Shown here: positions 32,039 through 45,500 of the stretch, one piece after another
How the letters are laid out: the number at the start of each line of letters is the position of its first letter
How positions within the stretch are numbered: the stretch's first letter is position 1
Assembly (NCBI GenBank): GCA_039619475.1
Contig: CM077115.1
Location: 38,202,444 to 38,266,443, forward strand
Source: Icerya purchasi
Taxonomy: Eukaryota > Arthropoda > Insecta > Hemiptera > Monophlebidae
Direction: 5' to 3'
Length of the DNA stretch: 64,000 nt
Program-made: the position numbers and the translations under genes
Notes under the pieces: generated by a model
The model's input: only the letters and a program-made list of their open reading frames with translations
Told to the model about the DNA's origin: nothing
Database searches by the model: none

Positions 32039-35000
32039 GTATTATGCATTTCGTTGCTATGGTAGCGTTTAATAAAGTAAACACCGATTTTTGTTATTAC
32101 TTGTAGTACATATTTAATAAATGGATAAAGTGGAAAATATTAAAGGTACGATTTATAATTTTTGTATAAAAATTATTTTAAATAAGTATTCGTATCACAC
32201 TGTAAAGTAAATTATAGTGTATACATTTAAAATTATTCTGTTGACGGAAAATTGTGTTGCTTATTTCCTATTGTATTCAAACAAAAACTATAATACATTC
32301 ATCATTATGACATGATTTTTTACAGTTTTTTGTTTTTTTTTCCTGAGGTAACTCGTGCAAAGATATTTTCAAGCTGAATCAATTACAGTAATATCTTAAA
32401 TATTTTAATACCATAGACGTAAAAAAAGTTTAATTCAAACTTAATTATAATCATTTTAGTTAATGAAGAGGAAGTAGATTCGTCCCGTTTGGATTATTTA
32501 GAATCTCCTGTATCGGATGGTACAATAGAAGAAAATTTTGAAGAAGAATTAGTTAATGCGGTAAATAATTATGATAGTTTGACTCAGTTCATGGATTATG
32601 AAGGTGGACTACAAGAAGAAGAAGATGATTTCAGCGATGTATCCCGTTATGGTATTGTTGAGGTCGTTGGAGATGATACGTGTGGACGTAAAATTATTGT
32701 GGTCTCAGCCTGTAAATTACCGATCAATAAAGAATTGGATCATCAAAGGTTATTAAGGTAAACACCTTTAATTACATAGAACTCGTTAAAAAATAATATG
32801 TCCTTTTAAATTTCATAAATGATCTATTTTCAACGAATAAATTAAATTATAATTTCTTTCAGATACTTGATGTACACATTAGATAAGTACGTAGAACAAG
32901 ACTACAGTCTAATATATTTCCACTACGGTTTAAACAGTAAAAATAAACCTCCGCTTTCGTGGCTGTGGCAAGCATACAGAGCATTCGATAGGAAATATAA
33001 AAAAAATTTGAAAGCTTTGTATCTGGTTCATCCAACAAATTTTATCAGAGTGGTTTGGCAGATATTTCGAGCTGCCATAAGGTATTTTTCTTTTTAAAAT
33101 TATACCAACATTATAATAATCATAGAATTGATTTCAGTTTTAAAAGTTACGGTTTTTGATATAAATGAGTACCGTGAAGTCGGAATTTTAACAATAAAAT
33201 AATATTTGTATCGGTTTTATTTTAAGTAATGTGATATGAAGTAGGAATGTTTCGTTAAATTAACAAATATTTGAGACGTTAAATTCGACTTTAAAAAACA
33301 AATTACTAATGTGAAGAAAAATTATGTTTTTGTTCATCCGTCGAGAATTCTATTTTGTGATGTAAAATATATACATATATTCATATTATTTGCATATAAA
33401 TTTAAAATGTTTACCTGCAATTTTAGACTCATTTTATAATAAACATATTTACGATTTACAAAGTAGTCTGTAATTATTTCGACTACTATTTTTTTCCCAC
33501 TTGATAATTCGTATATGCATATTATTTTTATTTTTCACGTAAAAATAAACTACTGTTAAATATATTAAAAAAATCGAATGAGAAAATAAATGAATTCAGT
33601 CTTGAAGAAAAAGAAGTCAAACTTTTAGGATGTAATTTTTGATTTCGGCCAGCCTACGATGCAGTTGACCGGAATAACGACGTGTGTACGTATAATTGAA
33701 TAATGTCTACATATATTCGATATTATCGCCTATTTAAAAACAAACAGTAGGTAAGCTGGAGCGGTAAACGTTACTTAAATAATTATGAAACGTAAAAGAT
33801 GATTAGGAACAAACTCAAGTGCGAACAAATTTTTGAAAGTTAAATCACGATGGTTTGCTATAAAAAGTCAAAAAAAATCGATTTGTAACTGTACCAGTTT
33901 AGCTGATTAAATTTTGTAATAATTATTATGAGGAAAGAGTCTCAATAAGCCAATTTATAGATTTATAGTAATTTTGCGTTTGCGGTGCATACTTTGTTTA
34001 GTGAAAACCGTACATTTTACAATTGAATTTTATTTTTTTTTCCAGCGTGAAGTTTGGACGCAAAATAATGTATGTTAATTATTTACACGAATTAGCACAG
34101 TATTTGAATTTAGAGCAGTTGGATATACCTCAACCTGTTTTGGAGTTAGTATAATTGCAAAGAATTAATTTATATATAACACTGTTCTTTTTAAAAAATA
34201 AACCAATCGTAGAAATTATAATTTAAAAGCGAAAAAAAAACTAAAATGTTGACAGGTTTCAGAAATTTACACATATCGCGTCGGAAATATTAACTGTTTA
34301 TTAGAGCTTTTTTCATGCATGGTTCTAGATTTAGTTGATTTCCAATTTTTACATTTTATTTCATTTACATTATTTTCAAATCGGACACGTAAATTTATAA
34401 TATGTAATGAAAATAATTTTTTTTATATTTAAATTGTAGCAATAGCCATGGTTTATCACCAAACCAAAAAAAAAAAAAAATGTAACAATAAAATTTTTTG
34501 TTTAATAGTCATGATGCAAGGATACTTCAAAAAACTAAATGTAATAACGCTGTTCATCCAAAAGAAGTGCCACCAACTACGGTACTTGGCGACGATACAA
34601 TAACTCATTTATCGACTCAACAGTTCGGAGTATCTTTACAGTTTATTAAAGAACATAATAATGGGGACATTGTTCCGCCTGTGGTTAGACAGTGCGTTGA
34701 ATTTCTTAGTCAACCAGACGGTAATTATAACAAAGTTGTATTATACATATTTTTACTTGTGAATAACATTCATACGAATTTTATTATTTCCTTTAACTTT
34801 TGTTGAGAAATGTTTAACTATATTAAACAGGAAGCTGATATGAATTTAAGTTAACAATAAGATGAAAACATACCGAGTCGGAAAAAAACGTACGCCTATA
34901 CACTGAAGTGTATAATGAAAAAAATGAATATATTAATTTCCCATTTGAAAACGTTTATACAGAAAAAGGGAAAATTGTCTACAACGGATTACTTAAAATA

Positions 35001-38000
35001 GAGCAATCTAATTTTTAAAAAATGAAACATTTTGCTGTTGAAAAAGAAGCAACAATTTTTTTGGTATCTGCATGTATTTGGTCATATTTTTATTCGTGCT
35101 CGGATAGGTAAAATAAATTGAACCGAATATAGTAGTTAGTTGGTAAATTAAGAAAATTATTAATTATTTCTGGCTATGTGATTATATTATAATTTTACTA
35201 CTACATTTTTTCCTATAATTTTCACCTGACGAGTAAATATTTAAATAAAGATAGGATGTAAACGTTTAAAATTATTCAGCGAAGGACATTTGGACAGACA
35301 TGGCTAGGAATTACTATGATTTGATGGATGGCTACGGAAAAGGGTTCACTTGACATTCAACAATTTATTAATTTTGATAATGGAAAAATTCCCGTCCAAT
35401 TTAACTCCCTGAAGTTGAAAATTATAGATTGGTTTACTTACTCTGTAAGATCTAATTATGATATGAAGTTGTTTTTTTGCTTCTCTATTATGGATATTAA
35501 CCCAGCGCAAATGATGATAATTTTCGAAATTTTCAATATATGGTAGCGGGATTCAAACTAAGTTCCACTCGAATAGAACCCTGCTACCTAAGCAACCGCG
35601 TTACAGCAGCTAGCTATCAAAGCGTTAAGTATGCGACTTGACATACAGTGTACATGTATCAGTGTTTAAACAACTATGAAGCAAATGTTTTAAAAAATTA
35701 GAACCTCTTTAAAAATTATTTGCAGACTGCGCGCATCTGCATAGCTGGATGATGTCCTAGTACGTACAAAATTTTGTGATAAATTTTTATATAATTGGAA
35801 AATTACTAGTGTATCTTTTACTGATCGGTGTTCATTATAAACTTTTTATATCAGAACTAGGAGGTTCGAAAAAAATAACGGATATTAAAATCGAAATAAG
35901 TATTTCTGATTTGCCAGTTTTTATTTATCATTCAATGTTCTTTTATTATTTCTCTTCTTTTACGTTGTTATTTAATTATTTCATTTAATTGAGAGATTAG
36001 CACGCAATAAATATTGTTTTGAAGAAATAAAAAGAATTGTATGTGTGCGTGATTTTAATGTATACTATAAAATTACAGATTATTATTTGTACAACACAAT
36101 GTATATTACACAGTTATGATGATGCCTTTCTAAGCGTACAACGAAACAAGAGATGTGTGCAATAATGTTTCATATATGGATGTACACTTTAAAAATAATA
36201 GTATACATATATTAAATTATATATTAGTTTCATAAACGGAAATGTGGATGTACGATAAATTTCTTTTTTTTTTTTTTCAGAATAACTTTCGATCGTGATA
36301 TTAATCTATTTTATGATATTTGGGTGACTAAAAACTCTCGACAGGGTTGTTATTCTCAAGAATTACAAATTAAATTAGAAATTGGTTTTCAAAAAAAAAA
36401 AAAAAAAAAAACATAAGTCGTATGCATGCATGCTGATATGGGCACACGCGTATAGACGATGTTGCATTACAATAACAGAAAAATTTAAAATAGCCTGATG
36501 TCTCTTCTATGTTACATACTTGCGTTGAATGTAAAATTTAGGGATTAGGTGATATTGTTACCTGCAGGACAGAGTGTACGAGTAGGCAGTTGCGATACTT
36601 GATTGAAGCTATACGATTAAGGAAAAGATTAATAAGCTGGTTGATAATATTTTTTTGAAAAATGTTTTCATTTCTTTTAATCTTCTTTAAAAAAAAAAAA
36701 ATCTTCGTGGAAAATATTCACTATCTTATTAATGATAATTTTCACTAGCTGTAATTATTCACAACACAATAGGTAACAGAATGATTAACGTAAGTTCATA
36801 CTAGACACATTGATGGAGTTAACCGTCTAATTGGATCACCAATTAAAATATAATGAGAATATTTTCATTTACCACATCTATTTGTTTCATTATTGTCTAG
36901 AACAACAAATGTAGAATAAATAAAATAAATTTGACTTGTCTAATTGGTGTTTGTTTGTGTTAAAATGTGATGCTTATAATATCGTCTTCCGTAAAACAGT
37001 TAAAAAAGTAGTTTTTGTTAATTTTATATATTTATATTTTACAATGAGAGTAAAGGAAAGTAGAAAAATATGGCGTGCACGGATGTTCTCATATTAGAGG
37101 TCACAATTTCCGGAATTGTATGTTAAATCGAGAAAGCGAAGAAATACTACGTAGATAAAATAGAACAGCTATATTTTCAGTAATGAAAATCATATACAAG
37201 TTGTTACAAACTTTAAAGTTGTCTATCTGTTTATTTTATGGTAAACTGTGGTATGCCTACAATTTAAATAAACAAAAAAAAAAAAAAATTGATTCCGGTG
37301 ATATTAACATTCTGCTACTGTTTGCAGCTTGATTAAACGCATACAATTAATTGCAAATATGACGCGTTTATTTCTGATCAGAGTTGTTTCGAATGTATTT
37401 TATTAACCTTTAAAACGGTTTCAGGCTCAAATTTGGGTTAATTAAACTTACAATTTTAACATTGCTGTATTTTTCATTGAAAAAAACACAAAAAATTAAA
37501 ACTAACTGTTGCGTTGCTTTTCTCCGTGTGATTATATGTTTAAAAAAAAATGTGTTTTTTTTTTTTTTCGCAATACTAGTTCGTATTTTCATAACACGAG
37601 GTTTCCAAAAGTTTAAGAATCGACACTAATCAGGTGTAAAAGCGAAAAAGAAAAAGAATAATTCGAGAAATTAATTAGCTCAAATAGTAATTGCAATAAT
37701 CCAATAGAATAAGTAGTTTTAGAAAAGGGAAATCTTTCGAAAACCATTCACACTTAAAATTGTATAAAATCATTTTTATACATACAAGATGTAAAATTAA
37801 GATATATCTATAGTTCACATTACTATAGATATATCCACAAAATTTTTAAGTATTGGTTAAAGAAGAAAAAAATATTTTAAAGGCACGGTTTTGATTTTTT
37901 TTTTTTTTTTAGGCGGCACAGTATTCTTTCTATTGATTAGAGAGCCAGGATTTCAAAGCCTTATTTTAATCAGTAATTTAAACTTGACGCCTAATTTAAA

Positions 38001-38961
38001 TATTATTCCGATTTTATCGATCTTATAAGTACGCCGTATTTAGAAGTAACGGTAACTATAATTTACATTTACATAATATTAAATTCAAAACAAAGGAATC
38101 TGATTTTTCGTACGAAAACAAGGAGAGGCACGTAATATTTTGCGCTTTTTTGAAATTGTCGCCATCATCAAAAATTTCGTTAAGAACATGAAATACGGGT
38201 TCATTCCCGACAAATAACGATTTTTCAATTGATATATCACATGCCCGGAAAAAAAAAAAATTGAAATATTTCGAGCTTAAGCTTCCAGGTCGTAATTTTA
38301 ATGTTAGAAACCTGGATGTTCCAACTTAGAAAAATATGTATATTTTTAACCTTGTTCAAAATTTTTAACTATAATAGTCGCAGCGTTAAGGGGAGGAGAC
38401 ACGTAATTTTTGGCGCTTTTGGAACTTTTCGTCAACTTCGAAAGTTTCGTTAAGGAAATTAAATACTGTTTCGATCCCGACAAATAGCGATCTTTCCAAC
38501 GATTTCGACCTTTGGTCACCTCAAGGGCCTAAATATAAAGTTGTGCTCGGCTATATTTTTATCCTATAAAGCGGTCCTTTATGCATATGTTTGAGATATG
38601 TTTTGGTTTCCCCATGGTTTTTACTTGGTCTATTACCTACGTGAACTTCCTTTTTTTATTGTCTAAGGCTCAAAAGTGGGGGGTTTAAATAATTTCTTAA
38701 CCATAATTTTTTGACATTATGAAAGGACTTCTGCATTTTGTTTTATACTTTGAATTTCACTTTTAAAGGGTTATTTGATGTTGAGTTATGAATTTTTAAG
38801 TGATTTTTGAGATCATTTTAAATTCCATATTATATATTCTTGATGGGTTTTTTGCCGCCCAGTGTAATCAGTTAGCTTGAAGTTTATAAGTCAAACCGTT
38901 CGTGAGTTATTGATTTTTATTTGATATTTTTGTTGTTTTTAAATCATCTTATTAGGATTCC

Positions 38962-38998
<37 letters not shown>

Positions 38999-41900
38999 TC
39001 GGCCATTTTGGCCTCGCAAGGGGCTGTGCTCCTTGACCTCTCTTGCTTTTATTTATGTCTCTTTTCTATACTTTGTACAACGTAATTCTTACTGGTATCA
39101 ACACAAAAAGAAAAACAAAACATAATCACACAAATCCTATCCTAACATTTAACTTTCATTACATAAAATTAAGATATTGTTTCATTACATATTTCGTTAT
39201 ATAAAATTGTGACATTTTTTAAATAACAATAACAAAAATCCTATAAAATATAACATCATAATCTGGTGCAGCAGTCCGTGAACTGGTTCGCCCCTATGCT
39301 CCGTCTTTTCCATTCGTATCGGTTATTGGTCGTCCTTTTCATTTCTGAGTAACTCCCAATTTTATGTAACGCAAAATGTCCCAAAAAAGTGTCCCAATTT
39401 TATGTAACGTTTGTTATATTTTTCTCTTTTTTTTTTTTTTACTCAGAAAAATATAACAAACGTTACATAAAATTGGGACATTTTTTCGAATGGGGGGTAG
39501 CCTAAGAATTACGTTGTAATTAATATATATATATATATATTACGGAGAGAATGCAATAGTTAATTTGTTTTCTTTTTTTGTGATATTTATTCAGTAAATT
39601 TGAAATCATACTCTTTTTGACATTTAAAGTATAACATGTTCATAGTAAAATAATAATATACTCTGTTTAACAATGATAAAATTAACAAAAATTGTAAAAA
39701 CCAACATCTTACTTTTTCATTTGACTAATTATCATTAGCTTCTTTTCGTATTTTCTTAATAATTTTTTAAGTTTTCACTGAAAAATAAAAAAGCCAACCA
39801 TCATTGAAAACAGAAAATATTGGTAAGATAAAGTAGACTTAAAATGCATTCGGAGTTTATGTATGAAAAATAATTTTACAAAATGAATTATTTTTATTTT
39901 GATTAATCTAAATAATTTTGAAAATAAATTTTGACTCGGGTGCTAATTTTATATTTTGTTTTAATACTGTGTCAATTGTTTCAACATCTGTACAAATTAC
40001 GTGAAAAATTTTAATATTTTTCAAAATTTCCTGATTGTAGAAAACTGGCATTCCTCAAAACATCATTCAGTTCATTATAATACTATGTAGAGTTGTATAA
40101 TCTTTTAATAATGTGTGCCAAAAAGCTGCTATTTACGCAAAAAACGTTTTGACACTACTATTGGTAGAATTTTACAAGTACTATGTGAATGTGCTACGTC
40201 GGAATATTTTTCTTTCGATATCAGGGTGGCCATCCAACCGGGAATATTATTGTAAAACCGGGAAAAGGTAAAAATAGCCAATAATGATATTTTTAATAAG
40301 AAAAAATCATTTGAAGCAAAAAATGAATACACTTTTCTATGTACTCACACTCAAGAATAAATTACGAAGTTCTGTTTTATTTATATAAAACTATGCCGCG
40401 GTGGTCAAATATTATAAATAGTAACAAAAAAATTCAATTCTTCTTTTTATAGAATTCTAGTAATCAGGAAATTGGAAGGATTTGGACGGGGAAACCCGAG
40501 ATAAACCGGGAATATAAAAATTATATTTGAGTGGCCACCATGAATATTTAATCTTTCGTAAAGAGGGTTTTATGACGCGTGGCACATGTTCCGTTTTAAA
40601 TTATTTTTTCATGGACAGTCTGGAAATATATATCATTAGTTATTAAAGTTTAATTGTTCTATTCATAGAGCTAAAAAAAAACAAAAAAAACTGACAAAAA
40701 CGAGATTTATTAACCACATACTTGATTTAATTCAATTTTCACAAGTGTTTTCTATGTGAGGCTCAACATTATATCACAACGTTTTACACCTGATATGAAA
40801 CATTTAGAAAAAAAATCAGCTCGCTACCTCTTTGGTTGAAATTTTTACACTACTTATTGTTAGAATCAAAAAATAAATAAAAATACCACACATAGCACCG
40901 AGTCAAGTGTGATTATTCGCTGTTCTCCACGCTATGGTATGACCGATAAGCAATAAGCGTGCCTGAATTAAATGAGATTATACAAAACAAGTTTCATTTT
41001 ATTTAAAAAAGGGGTTTACAATTTGATTTTTCGTATTTTAAAATTTCGCGATAACCCAAAATCTAAAAATTTTATAGATATGTCTATATACATTTCCAGG
41101 TTTTTATTTTATTTATTTATTTTTCTAAATCTTACCATTTATTAAAATCATAATCGGATCTGCGCGCCTTTTGAGAATCACAAATAATTTTGAAAGAAAA
41201 AGAAAGAAAAGTTTAAAATACGTTAAGAATAAAATTACGTTGCATAAATTTCTGTTTCTTCAATAGCTTTCTATCGAGGTATTTAAATGAGTTGTTCTTT
41301 TTTAGATCTTAAATAAAAAGAATTTCAACACATAATCGTTTTTTATTGCTGTTTATGTTTTAAAGTTACTGCATTCACAATGCTCTTGGAAATGGTCTCA
41401 TATTTCTTTTGTCACGTTTCAAAAAGAAAATATGAAATAATAGTGACAGGTTTTCAATTTATAACCGGAGCTTTGTGTCATTTTGTTTTTAAATTTAAAG
41501 ATATAAAGAAACTTAGTTCTACGTATTTTATTCGTTTATCATTATAATGAGCCTTATATATCCAATAACAACGAATATTCAATTCTGTTTCTTCCTGTAT
41601 AGTTATTGTCAGATGTATGCGTAAATTTAAAGCAATAAAATTATTACATTTTTGAATGTCATACACGTAACAAATATTAACTGATGCGAGCAACTTTTTA
41701 CTATTATAATGAGTTGTTAAGAGCAAATTAAACCATTTATTCGATTTCGCAAAAAATATAATCGGATATTCAGAAGGATATTTGTATGAGGTTCGTAAAT
41801 TTAAAAAAATCATTTTGCGTCTTATTTACTTCATTTGCTATATGAGTGTAGCTACATCTTCCCTATGAGATAACATTGTTAATGTACAATTCTTTGAGCG

Positions 41901-42520
41901 AATTAAAGTCCGACGTGACTATAGTAGAATTTATGTTTTGTTATTATGCTTTAATTTGTCTTCAATCATTTCTAAAAAAAAAAATCATTTTGAGAAGGTA
42001 ATTTATTTTCTTTTACCTAGCAGCAGTAATGCTAGTTAAGTAGATTTTCGGTACTCGATGTCGTGCTAATTAGGAAAAATAGTACTCGAACTATCTTATT
42101 TTGTTTTTCCTAACATATTCTTTAAAAAATTATGCTTAAATAATGTAAAAATACGTAAACATTTTTTTTTAAAATTTACTTATCCAATCTAAAAAATTAA
42201 AACTTTGTTAGCTTCAGCAAAAGTTACTTTGTCGTCACTTAAAAAACATTACGGACATGCTGCCTACTACGAGAAGAAATAAATAAATACGAATGTTCTA
42301 ATTTTTATTATGAAAATATTTATTCCGTTTTTTTTTTGTTTTTTTTTTGTGTATTCGAAGATATATCAATGAACAAATTTCCCTATAATTTATCGTAATT
42401 CAGTACCCTAGTATGCGTTAGCGACTGTTTTCATGTTTTTGCTGCCTCCGAAATATAAATTATTTTACAACGTATAACAGTAAAATATTAGTCAAAGCAA
42501 ATAAAGGAAGAAAAAAGGAA

Positions 42521-42553
<33 letters not shown>

Positions 42554-45500
42554 TATGTGTGTGCGTGTGTATATGCTAGCGTTAGTGCGTGTATTATTTT
42601 ATTTCAACAGTCGCCGCTGGGTGTTCTCATATATTGGCCTGGACTCTAGTGTACCTTCAGTTTTCTTACAAGTTCATTAACCCACACTGGTCACGTAATG
42701 CTTACCGTGTTTACTTCGACTGATGAATAGTTTATAAAACGGAGCAATATACAGTCATCGTCACGTGGACGAATGAACTGTTGTCACAAAAATTTTCCCG
42801 CGTAATAGAGTTGCGTGCTGTTCTGAAATTATTCTCGGTGTAGAATATGCGCGGAATGTATCGTTATTGTGCGGGTGAGAGAGGAACTGAATAACGCGGG
42901 CTATTCTGCGGAAAGTGTAATAATTATGATTAACCGTTTCCTGCCGTTTACTTACCACCGGTTGATAGTTGTTTCCTCTTTTTATTCTTCAATTCGTTAC
43001 GGCTTGAACGGCTTCGTCTACAAATATGTAGTTACTGTATTACAAAAACCCGTTTTATGAACGCGCATCTTTAGGATTTTTCTGATGGTCTAATTTAGTT
43101 TCCTTTGAATTATTTCATTAAAAATCGTTACTGTTCTGAAAATGCTTTTAACGCGTCGATAAAGCTTAACTGCATCACTAGATAGTTGTTTTTTTTTTTG
43201 TTTTTTTTCCTGAATTTTCATATTTTTCTTCTACTTGTGTCGACTGGAACTGTTGGTAGCTCGTTTAATTATAATTTTTCTAGTCGAAGACAGTAAGTTT
43301 TCATTACCGGTACAGGTCTAATTAGAGATTATTACACATCGAATTAATTCTTTGTTACTAGTATGTTTTTCAGCCTTTTAAGTTTTCTTCTCGTCTACAA
43401 TTCATTTATACACGCTGCCTGTTATTTTTAATCTCTTTTTATTATTTTTTTTTTTTTTTAATTTTTTTCTTCTGGCTTTTCAATTTTTAATGTCACTTCT
43501 CTCATTATATGTTCCCTATTGATCTTGCTTTAAACCGTTAACGCACATTACGAAGTACAATAACGGTATTGAAATTTTTTTTCGGAATGCAGTAGAAATA
43601 TTCTAAAATAGTCTTTTAAGTCTGTTGATTGTCCTGAAAATGATTTTCAGCAATTACGTTAAGAAGAATTATTCAGATATGTAAATTGAACGAATTAAAT
43701 GAAGAAAAAGACAAAAAAAAAAAAATGTTAAAAATTGTAATATTTTCAAGAAATTATTTCCAAAAATTTTTTATTCTTCTCTTATGATTACAACAGCGCA
43801 GGTTGCTGTGACATATAACTTTAACGGTTTTTGTTTATTTTTTTTTTTTTTGACATCATATTATTTTTGTTGCTATTATAACCTTACATTTTAGGGACTT
43901 GCATTTCTTAAATTTAAAGTTAGATAAAACTATGTCGGTGTAGAAAGTATACGAAAAAATCGCGGGCTATTCTTGCTGATAATATCAATTAAATTCTTTA
44001 TTTAAGTAAACCACACTTTTATTATTCGTAGTGTACAATTCTAGATGAATTATGTAAAGAAAATAATTGAATCTCCTCCGAAAAAACGTCGGTCTAGTAA
44101 ATAGTAATGTTTTGTATATTCATATAATATATTTGGAAATACAGTAAAAGCCCAATTATCCGTGTTAATTGGGGATTCATCATGCACGGATACGGGAAAA
44201 CACAGTTAACCCGCCCCCGGCCGTTCCGCGAGTTTTTATGTATCACGAGCCTTGCGACCCACGTAATATGTGAGTCGGGAGGCTCTTCACTCCATTTCAT
44301 ATTACGAAATGATAGCTGACCATCTACGATTGCAATTGTATAATTTTCTGTATTGTTTTGTTTTGCTTTATAATAAATACGTATAATAGTACTTAGCTGT
44401 GATATAAAACCCCTTTTAGCGAGAAGGAAACTGGATTATTTAGACTAATGTAATTAAGTAAATACTGTACATAAGACAATTTATAAAATTCAAAATTTTT
44501 ATTCATGTTAAATACGGTATATTGACAAGACGAAGAAATACGAACACAAGGTAGAGTACAAACAAAACATGAAATGAACAGAAAAAGTATTATAAAAAGG
44601 AATAGAATAACTTAGACTACGTCATATTAATTTTTATTAAGAAAGTCAGTCAGTTTCTTCTGTCTGTCGGGAATCTCTTTCTCTTTGCCGTATCTTCGTC
44701 TGGAAATGTTCTAACTGCAGAATGTCTGTGAACGTTGTATCGGTCTGCTACTCACAATACGTGATCACAGTCTGCATACGATCCAACTCAGTTTTACAGC
44801 TTACTCGCTGTTCTGCTATTTTGACTTCCTCTTTATTTTCCGATTCAGAATCCGCATTGACTTCATTTAAAATTTCTTCATCAGTAAAAATATACGGTAA
44901 CCAGGATCAATTTCATCGCTTTCTATACACTCCTTCATATTTTCATCATCAACATGTTCAAATTCCTTCCCATCACAATTTTTGCAGGAGACACACGAGT
45001 TTAAAGAGATGCGCGGTTAATCCGCCACCCGGTTAAAACACGCACCGATAATCGCGGTTTTACCGTACTTCGAACTGCGCACGAGGAGACTCGGTTTCAT
45101 AAAGTTGATATTTATAAAATTAACGATTGAGAGGTCACTTTTTTCCTCTTTTAGTTGGTTTTTTTAATGAATTTTTGAGCATTTTTTAAAAATAAAAGTA
45201 TTTTTAAATTTTGTTTTCAATTTTTCAATCGTAGTTTACTGAAATTAAAAAAAAAATTAACACCTTTTTTGCTATTAAGTTCCTGTTAACGTAACAATAA
45301 CATAATAATTACTGGCTTTGCGATATATACATATTCTTCTTCTTGTTGTCCCGACCGATGTCGGTCATGGATGACCATCTAGCGAAGTTTTAATGATATT
45401 CTGGTACTGCTCTCTGTCTTACGCGGAGTGTGCCAACCACTCTGTATTTAATCCTGCCCACGTCTTGATATCACAGAACCAGGTACGTTTTCTCCGTCCA

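Noticed and set aside
34721..34806. Continuation of the RhoGAP exon E frame past 34720
   Set aside because: GAP-domain similarity stops exactly at the donor GTAATT and the tail is hydrophobic intron translation.
40222..40542. Expected 8-bp target duplication for the hAT-like MITE
   Set aside because: Flanks TTCGATAT and AATATTTA do not match; none is claimed.
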